NCBI RefSeq assembly: GCF_900116435.1
Contig: NZ_FPAZ01000013.1
Span: 83,757 to 147,756 of the forward strand
Length of the DNA stretch: 64,000 bases
Source: Pseudoalteromonas lipolytica
GTDB taxonomy: Bacteria; Pseudomonadota; Gammaproteobacteria; Enterobacterales; Alteromonadaceae
Direction of reading: 5' to 3'
A program made the position numbers and the translations under genes. This document shows, one piece after another, positions 56,962-64,000 of the stretch (positions are counted from its first letter, which is position 1; every line of letters begins with the position of its first letter). A model generated the notes under the pieces. It did not search any database, had not been told where the DNA came from, and saw nothing but the letters and a program-made list of their open reading frames with translations.

Positions 56962-57570
56962 ATGGTACGTTTAAGAATCCTGCTTATGAAATATTGCTTA
57001 AAACCGTTGCGTTACAGCGCGTGCCTAATGGTGCTGTTTGTTGTATCGGGTTGTAGTAACCATTCATTACCTACCACATTATTTAATTTTTTGTCGTTTA
57101 GTCATCTATTTCAGTCAATGAATGTTCAGGCCAATGAGCAAAGCCTATTAGCAAACGTGCAATCGCTGCCTGAGCTAAGCACAGATGGCGCAGAGAGCAC
57201 AGATAGCGCGTTACCTGCAGCTGGGCTGCCTACTAAAGAAGAGCCAGATTCTTTGGCTAAATCAGACGAGCGTAAGAGCAGCGAACAGGTTAAACCTGAA
57301 TACAGTTTTGCATTACAGCTTGTTGCAGTAAATTCAGAAAAAAACTTAGCTATTACATTTAAAAAAATGAAGGCCTTAGCCCCCGAGGTTTTTCAGGGCA
57401 AACCGCTATTAAATGTTGAAGTGGCTGATGTTAATCAAAACACCTATTACCGTTTAAAATTTGGTGGCTATAAATACCTTAAAAACGCAACCGCTGATTG
57501 TGAAGCCATTAAGCGCCAAGGGCTTGATTGTTGGGTAAGTAATTATACCGATAATCGCATTTACCTATAG
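56962..57570 (+). CDS. SPOR-like lipoprotein
   Basis: 202 residues: an extended n-region, hydrophobic core and lipobox VVSGC (about Cys31), a long Ser/Glu-rich linker, then a C-terminal SPOR-like domain (about 112-202) with YSFALQLVAVNSEKN and TYYRLKFGGYKYLKNA. SPOR domains bind denuded septal peptidoglycan. An internal ATG (MKYCLKP, codon 9) is an alternative start. First of five envelope genes in a row. Confidence 0.7.
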   Translation: MVRLRILLMKYCLKPLRYSACLMVLFVVSGCSNHSLPTTLFNFLSFSHLFQSMNVQANEQSLLANVQSLPELSTDGAESTDSALPAAGLPTKEEPDSLAKSDERKSSEQVKPEYSFALQLVAVNSEKNLAITFKKMKALAPEVFQGKPLLNVEVADVNQNTYYRLKFGGYKYLKNATADCEAIKRQGLDCWVSNYTDNRIYL

Positions 57571-57646
57571 CGTGCTGATATAAAGGCTAAAAGCTGGCAT
57601 TTTATTTGCTGTGCTTAAGTTCTGTTTTTTTTAGCTGATGATAAAT

Positions 57647-58237
57647 ATGTCAATTTCAACGTTGTTCAAACACTTATTAATTACTGCCAGTGTAAGTCTG
57701 TTGCCTGCATGTATGTTGCTGCAACAGCAACCAGAGCCGCTATATACAGAGCAACAAATACAGCAATTTGCGGCTCAATATCAATCACAGCAGCAAAGTA
57801 TTGCCCGTTTAACCGAAATGGAAAATGATTTACGCATTATGACGGCCGAACTCAATAGTAAGCCAGACGTGCAAACGCTATCTAAAGCATCTAAGAGTGA
57901 TCAAACTCATTCCTATAACGCGTCAATAACCTACAATGATGCCGTAGCGCGAAATGCTCAGGCGCCTGCTGGGGCTCAGCTTGGAGTGTATTTAGACCCA
58001 AGCCAAATTAAGCGCCAAGTATTAATGATGAAAAAACAGTATCCCGGTGCATTTGATAAGCTAGAGTTTGTATTTTTAGAACGCCCCACAAAATCACAAA
58101 CACGGTATGCACTGCGTGTTGGCCCGTTTGCCAACTACAACGAAGCAACCGTGTTTTGTTACCTTGCTAAACAGCTTCAACAGCACTGTTTAACCGCGCC
58201 TTTCTTAGGCGAACCACTCGACTTATCACGTCGCTAA
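57647..58237 (+). CDS. SPOR-like lipoprotein
   Basis: 196 residues from ATG 57647 (MSISTLFKHLLITASVSLLPAC, lipobox LLPAC), then a Gln-rich coiled-coil stretch and a C-terminal SPOR-like domain (FVFLERPTKSQTRYALRVGPFANYNEATVFCYLAKQ in outline: beta-strand, RVGPF turn, helix). It is similar in plan to its neighbour and probably acts with it at the outer membrane. An ATG three codons earlier is possible. Confidence 0.68.
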   Translation: MSISTLFKHLLITASVSLLPACMLLQQQPEPLYTEQQIQQFAAQYQSQQQSIARLTEMENDLRIMTAELNSKPDVQTLSKASKSDQTHSYNASITYNDAVARNAQAPAGAQLGVYLDPSQIKRQVLMMKKQYPGAFDKLEFVFLERPTKSQTRYALRVGPFANYNEATVFCYLAKQLQQHCLTAPFLGEPLDLSRR

Positions 58238-58304
58238 AACGATTTATACTAAGTAGGCACAGTTATTGCTTTTAATTAACCATGTTCGATATGGGATGGC
58301 AATT

Positions 58305-58898
58305 ATGCGTCTACTAGTGTCATTAATATTTTTAAGCTTAGCGGGTTGTAAGCTCTCTGAAGAGCCAAAACCAGTGGTAAGTACAGCAGCACCAAAAGCC
58401 GTTATGGCGCCTTATACGGTACACCAGTATGTGGCTGATTTAAGTTCGCAATTAAGCCGAATTCAAGGGGCTTTTAAAAGTAATGCACGCATTGCTGTAA
58501 CCAGCTTTTACTTGGCTGATGCACTTGATTCGGGCCTTGCAGAAGGTCAGGGGGCAGGGCTTAGTCAACAAATTCAAGAAAGCTTAATGACGCAATTTGC
58601 TCAGCTTGGTTACCATACCATTGAGTACCGATTAGAAAATAATTTAAATTTACAATCATCTGCCGATAGTATGTTAAGCAGAAATACAAAAAATTTGCGC
58701 CAACGTCAGAATATTGACTTTGTGATCACCGGCACCTTAACGCGGCAACAACATGCCTATATTGTTAATGCCCGTTTAGTGGATGCAGCCGATCAGCGGA
58801 TCGTGTCTGCAGCCAGTACCGAGATCCCCATTAATGTAATGTGGGGAAGTGAAAAAGTTCAGCAGCGCGGTGGCATGATCTACCGCAGTGAATACTAA
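58305..58898 (+). CDS. FlgO-domain lipoprotein 1
   Basis: 197 residues from ATG 58305 (MRLLVSLIFLSLAGC, lipobox LAGC). The FlgO domain (about 35-185) has VHQYVADLSSQL, RIAVTSFYLADAL, the LSQQIQESLMTQFAQLGY helix and FVITGTLTRQ. It is the most divergent of the three paralogues, lacking the GDFVFSRD block. FlgO proteins belong to the outer-membrane H-ring of Vibrio flagella, but no flagellar genes adjoin here. Confidence 0.72.
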   Translation: MRLLVSLIFLSLAGCKLSEEPKPVVSTAAPKAVMAPYTVHQYVADLSSQLSRIQGAFKSNARIAVTSFYLADALDSGLAEGQGAGLSQQIQESLMTQFAQLGYHTIEYRLENNLNLQSSADSMLSRNTKNLRQRQNIDFVITGTLTRQQHAYIVNARLVDAADQRIVSAASTEIPINVMWGSEKVQQRGGMIYRSEY

Positions 58899-58912
58899 TT
58901 AGGAGTCCACTC

Positions 58913-59590
58913 ATGAGACGTTTACTACTCAGCTTATGTTTACCATTAGGGTTCGGCTGCGCACAAATGATGTCACCCTCACAAACGATAGACACCAAAG
59001 AGCCACAGCTTACCCGCAGTGAGCGCGCGGTTGCCGCACCACAAACAAATGTGTCGGTTTATCAAAGTAGTCAGGCCGTTAAAAATAACACCACCTTTAC
59101 TGCAGCCCCTACGCGCAAAAATATAAATCATTATGTACGTGGATTAATGCAAGACATGGCACAAAATCTTCAATACGTTAGTGATAAAACACCCCTTGCC
59201 GTATCGAGTTTCATCTTTTTAGATGATCAATACAACACATCGAGCTTACTAGGTAATCAAATTGCCGAAAGCTTCATGCACGAACTGCATACGTTTGGTG
59301 TGCCTGTTGTTGATTTTAAAACCACAGACTACATTCGTGTAACCCCAAGCGGTGATTTTGTGTTTAGCCGTGATTATTTAGAGTTGAGTCAAGATCAAAA
59401 CTTTAATTACGTACTTGCAGGCACGTTAGTAAACCACCAAGGTGGTGTGTTGGTAAATGCACGTATTATTGGGCTTGCCAGCAAAGCCGTGGTTGGCTCG
59501 GCACAAGGCTTTATTCCGCAGTCAGTGGTTGATGCTCTTGATAGTAGCAACCGTACCGACGGTATTATGCTTAAACAAGCGAGTGAGTGA
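58913..59590 (+). CDS. FlgO-domain lipoprotein 2
   Basis: 225 residues: MRRLLLSLCLPLGFGC (lipobox GFGC), a variable linker, then a FlgO domain (about 75-205) with INHYVRGLMQDMAQNL, LAVSSFIFLDD, LGNQIAESFMHELHTFG, SGDFVFSRDYLEL and VLAGTLVNHQGGVLVNARI. It begins 14 bp after paralogue 1 with an AGGAG site, so it is in the same operon. Confidence 0.78.
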   Translation: MRRLLLSLCLPLGFGCAQMMSPSQTIDTKEPQLTRSERAVAAPQTNVSVYQSSQAVKNNTTFTAAPTRKNINHYVRGLMQDMAQNLQYVSDKTPLAVSSFIFLDDQYNTSSLLGNQIAESFMHELHTFGVPVVDFKTTDYIRVTPSGDFVFSRDYLELSQDQNFNYVLAGTLVNHQGGVLVNARIIGLASKAVVGSAQGFIPQSVVDALDSSNRTDGIMLKQASE

Positions 59591-59598
59591 GGTAAGCT

Positions 59599-60264
59599 AT
59601 GAGCAAGTTTAAACTTGTTGCATTAACCGCCGCTATGACACTCAGTTTATCTGGGTGTGAGTTACTTAGCCAAGCGCCTGAGCCAAGCAACCAGACTGCG
59701 AGCAACGCACCAACTAACTATGATATAAACACCATGATGCTACTTGCTCAGCAGCAAAATGAATCAGAGTTACAAACCAATAGTCGCCAATTTAAGCCTT
59801 ATCAGCATTATAAAACGTTAGGTAATTACGTTGAACAAATGGCGCTTGATATAGCCGACACCATGCAACAAGAGTCCGAGCTTGGCATAGCCGTGACCTC
59901 GTTTGTCGATTTAAATGAAAGCCTACAACAAAGTAACCAACTTGGTAATCAAGTGGCAGAAACCTTGTATCATCAACTGCAAAAATTTGGTTACGGTGTT
60001 ATTGATTTTAAGACGCGCGATAGTGTGGTTATTGATAAAACAGGTGATTTTGTTTTTTCACGCGATATCAACGAATTAACCAAGCGCCGAATTGCAAGTC
60101 ATGTGCTAGCGGGCACCTTAATTTATCGCCCCAATGGCGTTGAAGTGAATGCCCGCGTGATCAACTTAACCACCAAGCAAGTTGTCGCCACCTCAAACAA
60201 AGTAATTCCGTACTTTGTGCTGCAAAATGAGTCGATACAGTCGGCAACAGCCCAGCTAAACTAA
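59599..60264 (+). CDS. FlgO-domain lipoprotein 3
   Basis: 221 residues: signal peptide with lipobox LSGC (about Cys20), linker, then a FlgO domain with LGNYVEQMALDIADTM, IAVTSFVDL, LGNQVAETLYHQLQKFG, TGDFVFSRDINEL and VLAGTLIYRPNGVEVNARV. It is closest to paralogue 2. It is the last gene of the cluster, followed by an inverted repeat. Confidence 0.78.
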   Translation: MSKFKLVALTAAMTLSLSGCELLSQAPEPSNQTASNAPTNYDINTMMLLAQQQNESELQTNSRQFKPYQHYKTLGNYVEQMALDIADTMQQESELGIAVTSFVDLNESLQQSNQLGNQVAETLYHQLQKFGYGVIDFKTRDSVVIDKTGDFVFSRDINELTKRRIASHVLAGTLIYRPNGVEVNARVINLTTKQVVATSNKVIPYFVLQNESIQSATAQLN

Positions 60265-60273
60265 CAAAAATTA

Positions 60274-60307
60274 ATACCAACCGGCTAAAACCGTAGTCGG
60301 TTGGTAT
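60274..60307. repeat. inverted repeat / terminator-like hairpin
   Basis: ATACCAACCG / CGGTTGGTAT arms (10 bp, extendable to 13 with one G-T pair). No T tract follows, so it may be a dispersed palindromic repeat rather than an intrinsic terminator. Confidence 0.55.
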
Positions 60308-60313
60308 AATCTC

Positions 60314-60343
60314 TTGATTACCAAAGCCTTAGCCCGTTATAAT
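60314..60343 (+). promoter_or_regulatory. promoter of tRNA-Arg
   Basis: TTGATT (60314-60319), an 18-bp spacer and TATAAT (60338-60343), about 50 bp before the tRNA. Confidence 0.55.
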
Positions 60344-60396
60344 TTTACGAGTTGCATACCGCTAGTGACCATCACTAGAAAACCCAGTGCAAGTGT

Positions 60397-60471
60397 GGCC
60401 TCTTAGTTAAATGGATATAACGGCCCCCTCCTAAGGGGCAGTTACAGGTTCGATTCCTGTAGGGGCTACCA
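60397..60471 (+). tRNA. tRNA-Arg(CCT)
   Basis: 75 nt with encoded CCA; anticodon loop CTCCTAA (CCU); TTAGTTAAATGGATATAAC D-arm and GGTTCGATTCC T-arm, close to E. coli argW. The DNA beyond looks acquired, so it may be an insertion hotspot. Confidence 0.93.
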
Positions 60472-60553
60472 GTAAAATCAATAGTTTATTGGTTATTGTC
60501 TGTCGTTTTTCATTTTGGTGTAGCATATTTGTAGAGATTTTTAAATTTCACCT

Positions 60554-62905
60554 TTAATAAAATAGGTTCCTAATCTCATCATCTTCGCTATCTTCATCAT
60601 CTATATCTTCATCTTCATCTTCAAACTCCAAACCAAGTGTGCCTTGATTTTCATCAATCTCATGTTTTACAGTATTTTCAAGAGTGTTAAGGATTTCATC
60701 TATTAAGCTTTCAGAATAACTGTCAATATCAAAACATGATAAGATGCCATCTTCATGTATATTGATGTCGTATTCATTACAAATATCTAAAACAATTTTT
60801 TCTACTTCATCATATATTTCTTCAGTTACGCTTTCTTCATCAACTTCATCAAACTGATTGTAATGATCAATGATGTCATCATTAATAAAGTCAACTGAAC
60901 TTATTTCTGATTTTAACTTTTCTTCGAGGTTACTACTCCAGTATTCTATAGCCTTGTATTCAATTTCTTTATCTAAATGCCAATCTGTTGTATTTGAGTT
61001 GTAGAAGAATGAAAAATCAGCAAGTTCACCATGGTCATCTAATAAGTCTAGATGTTCTTTACTCAACTTTTCAAAATCAAATTCTTTTGAGTGTTTAAAT
61101 TTTTTAGTTATTTCAAGTATTTCGCTTATTTGCTTGTATTGGGTTATTGTGCTTGTATTCTCTATTATCTTGTCAAGCAGTAGGCTTTCAGAACAATTAT
61201 TTTTTTCACTGTTAGCATTCTTCAGCGCATAAATGCTTAGTGTTATGGTTTCTTTATCAAACTTTATTTTATCTTTTAAGTTCTCTACTAGTTTTTTAAA
61301 AAATAAATGTTTGTTTATATACTTATTTTTCTCTCTCTTTAATTCCATATTGTTTGGGAGCGTGTATATGTCAAGTAAGCTACCCATACTTACAATTAAA
61401 CTAGCGAGTTCTGATGGTGACTCGTTAATTAGTTTAGGAATCAGGAAGTCTGCTATTGATGGGTTAAGTAGTTTTATGTATCTATTGCAATTATTTGAGT
61501 CTATTGAAATGCTTATAAAGGATTCATTCATAACTTTTAATGAGTCGAAGAATTCCTGTGATTTTATATTGTTATTTTTTAAAGTTAGATCGTAAATTTT
61601 TTCTTGGTTTGTTCTTTCTTTAGTAAATATAACCGAATATAGAATCTCTCTTTGTATATCATTTAAATTGTTTTTTATTGGTTTTTCCCAAACTTTAGAT
61701 GGGTTGTTTAAGGCGGCTAAAGAAAAATTTTTAAAAGATGTGTGTTCGGAAGCGTTGAAATTATCTTTGTTTAATATGTGTTCGATAAGTCTAGGGTTAT
61801 AATTTCTGTGATCAATAATTTTCAAATAAAAATCTTGATTTGTGAAATCTTCAATTTCAATTGTACACTCACCAGTTTCTTTTATAGTACTCATTGTATT
61901 GAAGAAATATGAGCTAAGTATTTTAGCTTTTTCTATTCTTGATAGATCTGAAACGTCAATTAATTCTTCATTTGAAATGAACGTTGAGCTGTCATAGTCA
62001 TCTGAAATATTTTTAGCCTGATTTAAAATAGATACTCTAGACGTTAGTATCAGCTTTTTGTTTGCTGATTTTCTTATCCTATCGATGATTTCTTTTAATT
62101 TTCTATCGTCACTGTTTCTTACCTCAGATAGGTAATTTCTTCCTAAGAAATCATCGAATAAAAATATTTGCTTTAGTTTGCTTTTGTATGCTCTGTTAAA
62201 GTCATTAATACAATCAATGTATATAAATTCATAGTTGCTTTTATTTCTTTTTTCTTCTTCAACAATTAGTTCATGAACTAAAACCCTCGATAATGTGGTT
62301 TTTCCTACACCAGGTGCACCTGTAATTATTATACAGTTGTTCTGATCTAGTTTGTTTTTGGAACTATAGTAATTGCTGGTTCTAACGTATGTTTTAATTG
62401 ACTTTTTTATTTCCTCCAATTCAAACTGTGTCTGGTTGTGTAGGTCGGAATTAATCATTTCATTAAGTATGTTAGTACTACTAAACCAAAGTTTATAGTG
62501 GTTTGCTTCTATGGAAGGGTTTTCAGAAATTAATTTGTTTATCTTGCCCCTATCAAGTAAATCATCCTCTTTCAAATATGGTTTAAAATCATTTATTAGT
62601 TGTTTTACTTGATCAACCGTTAAATCATTTGAAACAGATAAGATATAACGCTTAGGTTTTAGCTTTTTTATTTTTGGTAGTTCATCATTTCTTAGTCTAG
62701 AGATCAATACTGAGTTTTTAGTGTTTTCCCAGTGCTTAGACTGAACTACAGTTAATTGATTTTTATCAATAAGCCAACCATCAATTCCTTTATCTCTTCC
62801 TGTCGCAAAGCTTCTCACATCCACCTTTAGCTTGGCGCCTACTAAATCATTTGAGAGATATTCAAAATCTCTAGGGCTTAATGTGTGAAACTTATAATCA
62901 TGCAT
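60554..62905 (-). CDS. Mrr-like nuclease/STAND NTPase (probable antiphage protein)
   Basis: 783 residues. The N-terminus (1-100) is a restriction-endonuclease fold: SPRDFEYLSNDL, GRDKGIDGW (Asp42) and VVQSKHW (Gln55-x-Lys57). Then comes a P-loop NTPase with Walker A GAPGVGKT (196-203), Walker B IFLFDDFLG (about 247-255) and LILTSR, resembling nSTAND3. A long helical C-terminal region ends in an extreme acidic tail (about 760-778). Nuclease-STAND fusions act as phage sensors that trigger DNA degradation. AT-rich. The IS30 element begins about 10 bp upstream of the ATG; the binding site is weak. Confidence 0.8.
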   Translation of the reverse strand: MHDYKFHTLSPRDFEYLSNDLVGAKLKVDVRSFATGRDKGIDGWLIDKNQLTVVQSKHWENTKNSVLISRLRNDELPKIKKLKPKRYILSVSNDLTVDQVKQLINDFKPYLKEDDLLDRGKINKLISENPSIEANHYKLWFSSTNILNEMINSDLHNQTQFELEEIKKSIKTYVRTSNYYSSKNKLDQNNCIIITGAPGVGKTTLSRVLVHELIVEEEKRNKSNYEFIYIDCINDFNRAYKSKLKQIFLFDDFLGRNYLSEVRNSDDRKLKEIIDRIRKSANKKLILTSRVSILNQAKNISDDYDSSTFISNEELIDVSDLSRIEKAKILSSYFFNTMSTIKETGECTIEIEDFTNQDFYLKIIDHRNYNPRLIEHILNKDNFNASEHTSFKNFSLAALNNPSKVWEKPIKNNLNDIQREILYSVIFTKERTNQEKIYDLTLKNNNIKSQEFFDSLKVMNESFISISIDSNNCNRYIKLLNPSIADFLIPKLINESPSELASLIVSMGSLLDIYTLPNNMELKREKNKYINKHLFFKKLVENLKDKIKFDKETITLSIYALKNANSEKNNCSESLLLDKIIENTSTITQYKQISEILEITKKFKHSKEFDFEKLSKEHLDLLDDHGELADFSFFYNSNTTDWHLDKEIEYKAIEYWSSNLEEKLKSEISSVDFINDDIIDHYNQFDEVDEESVTEEIYDEVEKIVLDICNEYDINIHEDGILSCFDIDSYSESLIDEILNTLENTVKHEIDENQGTLGLEFEDEDEDIDDEDSEDDEIRNLFY

Positions 62906-62915
62906 TAACTCTTCG

Positions 62916-62942
62916 CGAATTCAAGTCCGAAGTGCACCACTC
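62916..62942. repeat. left terminal inverted repeat of the IS30 element
   Basis: CGAATTCA and AAGTGCACCACTC blocks, mirrored at 63972-63998 with 6-7 variable bases between. Confidence 0.85.
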
Positions 62943-62948
62943 GCTAAA

Positions 62949-63896
62949 TTAGGCTGCTTTGCGTAATTCATCGAATATTACCGCTGGTTGCCTAAACCCT
63001 AGACATTTTCTCGGCCTCGCATTGAGCGCCTTTTCTATGTGCGCAATTTGCTTATCTGTCACCGTTCGTAAATCAGTGCCTTTGCGAATATATTGACGCA
63101 ACAAGCCATTAAAGTTCTCATTTAACCCTCTTTCCCATGATGAGTAGGGGTTAGCAAAGTAGATGTCGGTTTTTAGCTTGTCTGAAACATGCTCATGTTC
63201 ACAAAACTCACTCCCGTTGTCTGCGGTTATCGTATGAACATGGCGTCGATAGCGCCACAGCATACCTATCATTGCTCTGCTCACTTGCGCTGCACTTTTT
63301 GCTGGCACTTTGCGTATCAGGTAAAACTTACTTGTACGCTCGACTAAACTAACGATTGCTCCCGTACCATGCTTGCCAAGTACTGTATCCGCTTCCCAAT
63401 CACCAAATCGTGTCTTAGTGTCAACAATCGCAGGTCTATGTTCAATGCCAACACGATTTGGGATGATGACACGTTTGCTTCGGCTGCCTTTACGATAACG
63501 TCTGTGCCCTTGTCGCAGATGTTTGTATAGCTTGCCACCACTCAATTTATCTTTTTGAATATAGCCATAAATCCATTCATGACTCACAGGATGCCCGATA
63601 ATTTTGCTTACACCCGCAACCTGCTCAGGGCTCCATTTTTGCTCCAATCCAAACTCAACGAACGCAATTGTAAGTGCTGGCATGGAATACTTGGCAGCTA
63701 GATGTTTTCGTTTACATGCCTTTGAATGTGCAACCTCAGGCAAGTAATGACTTCGAGTACTATTGCGCCTAACTTCACGACTTATAGTGCTGTGGCTCAC
63801 TTTTAGCCTTTTCCCTATCTCTCGATAGCTAAAACCCTCGCGTAAGTAGGCCTCAATCTGGTATCTTTGCCCTTCGATCAACTGCTTGTAACTCAT
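62949..63896 (-). CDS. IS30-family transposase
   Basis: 315 residues from ATG 63896 (MSYKQLIEGQRYQIEAYL). N-terminal HTH (SYREIGKRLKVSHSTISREV), then a DDE catalytic domain: FGDWEADTVLGKHG (Asp), ITADNGSEF (Asp) and NPYSSWERGLNENFNGLLRQ (Glu), all typical of IS30. It catalyses cut-and-copy transposition via a circular intermediate. GTG at 63938 would give a longer form. It reads in the same direction as the STAND gene just beyond the left end. Confidence 0.93.
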   Translation of the reverse strand: MSYKQLIEGQRYQIEAYLREGFSYREIGKRLKVSHSTISREVRRNSTRSHYLPEVAHSKACKRKHLAAKYSMPALTIAFVEFGLEQKWSPEQVAGVSKIIGHPVSHEWIYGYIQKDKLSGGKLYKHLRQGHRRYRKGSRSKRVIIPNRVGIEHRPAIVDTKTRFGDWEADTVLGKHGTGAIVSLVERTSKFYLIRKVPAKSAAQVSRAMIGMLWRYRRHVHTITADNGSEFCEHEHVSDKLKTDIYFANPYSSWERGLNENFNGLLRQYIRKGTDLRTVTDKQIAHIEKALNARPRKCLGFRQPAVIFDELRKAA

Positions 63897-63971
63897 GGTA
63901 TCTACTCTTGTTTTTTGGCGATTACAGAGTACCACCAACAGGCAGTTGATCTCTTCTCACCGTTTAACCAT

Positions 63972-63998
63972 GAGTGGTGCACTTATTATCTGAATTCG
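63972..63998. repeat. right terminal inverted repeat of the IS30 element
   Basis: GAGTGGTGCACTT and TGAATTCG, the reverse complement of the left-end blocks. Confidence 0.85.
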
Positions 63999-64000
63999 GG

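Larger units (their letters stand above)
62916..63998. mobile_element. complete IS30-family insertion sequence
   Basis: About 1.08 kb bounded by 27-bp imperfect inverted repeats and containing one full-length IS30-type transposase. It appears intact and capable of transposition. No target duplication could be determined because the right flank is cut off by the window edge. Confidence 0.88.

Noticed and set aside
60397..60553. Island boundary repeat at tRNA-Arg
   Set aside because: No second copy of the tRNA-Arg 3' end exists in the window; the other boundary could lie beyond it.

Overview
The window reads as chromosomal DNA of a marine gammaproteobacterium of the order Alteromonadales, most like Pseudoalteromonas. 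The reasons are the moderate-to-low GC, the Na+-pumping oxaloacetate decarboxylase operon, a large TonB-dependent receptor, and gammaproteobacterial syntenies (mepM/tyrS; ygfB-pepP-ubiH-ubiI beside 6S RNA; mutH/rppH-ptsP-lgt-thyA). The genus is inferred from gene content and protein resemblance, with no database search.

Layout. 0-8.5 kb: a secreted phosphoesterase, a TonB receptor, two small stress/envelope genes and oadGAB, with two PdhR-type palindromes upstream of oadG. 8.5-15.2 kb: a tiny membrane protein, mepM/oapA, tyrS, a CbiB-like protein, mtn, a DUF2726 protein and folE2. 15.3-24.2 kb: convergent arcB and arcA, a YfiR-like protein translationally coupled to a CHASE8-like histidine kinase, rsmC, trmB, mutY and yggX. 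24.3-27.0 kb: a large hybrid sensor kinase.

27.3-36.3 kb: a tRNA array (Phe-Thr-Phe-Thr) followed by an island of about 8.6 kb. A 51-bp direct repeat covering the 3' part of tRNA-Phe bounds the island. It carries a Septu-type defence pair (PtuA ATPase plus PtuB HNH nuclease), a tyrosine recombinase with a long imperfect inverted repeat just upstream, several unrecognised ORFs, and at its far end a DUF4224 protein plus integrase. The native tRNA operon terminator lies beyond the right-hand repeat.

36.5-42.5 kb: a three-gene RND efflux operon. 42.7-47.4 kb: 6S RNA (ssrS) on the minus strand, a ten-copy heptamer tandem repeat, and ygfB-pepP-ubiH-ubiI on the plus strand. 47.6-48.9 kb: an FHS-family sugar transporter. 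49.0-56.5 kb: mutH divergent from rppH-ptsP-TSUP-lgt-thyA-galU. The mutH/rppH gap holds a DnaA-box cluster and an IHF site that look like DARS2. 57-60.3 kb: two SPOR-like lipoproteins and three tandem FlgO-domain lipoproteins.

60.4-64.0 kb: tRNA-Arg(CCU) and then AT-rich acquired DNA, a Mrr-like nuclease/STAND NTPase (probable antiphage gene) with a complete IS30-family element inserted about 10 bp upstream of its start codon, transposase reading toward the gene.

The most interesting parts are the tRNA-Phe island (Septu, inverted-repeat recombinase, a tRNA-Thr apparently inside the island), the STAND gene whose upstream region was replaced by an IS, and the DARS2-like locus.
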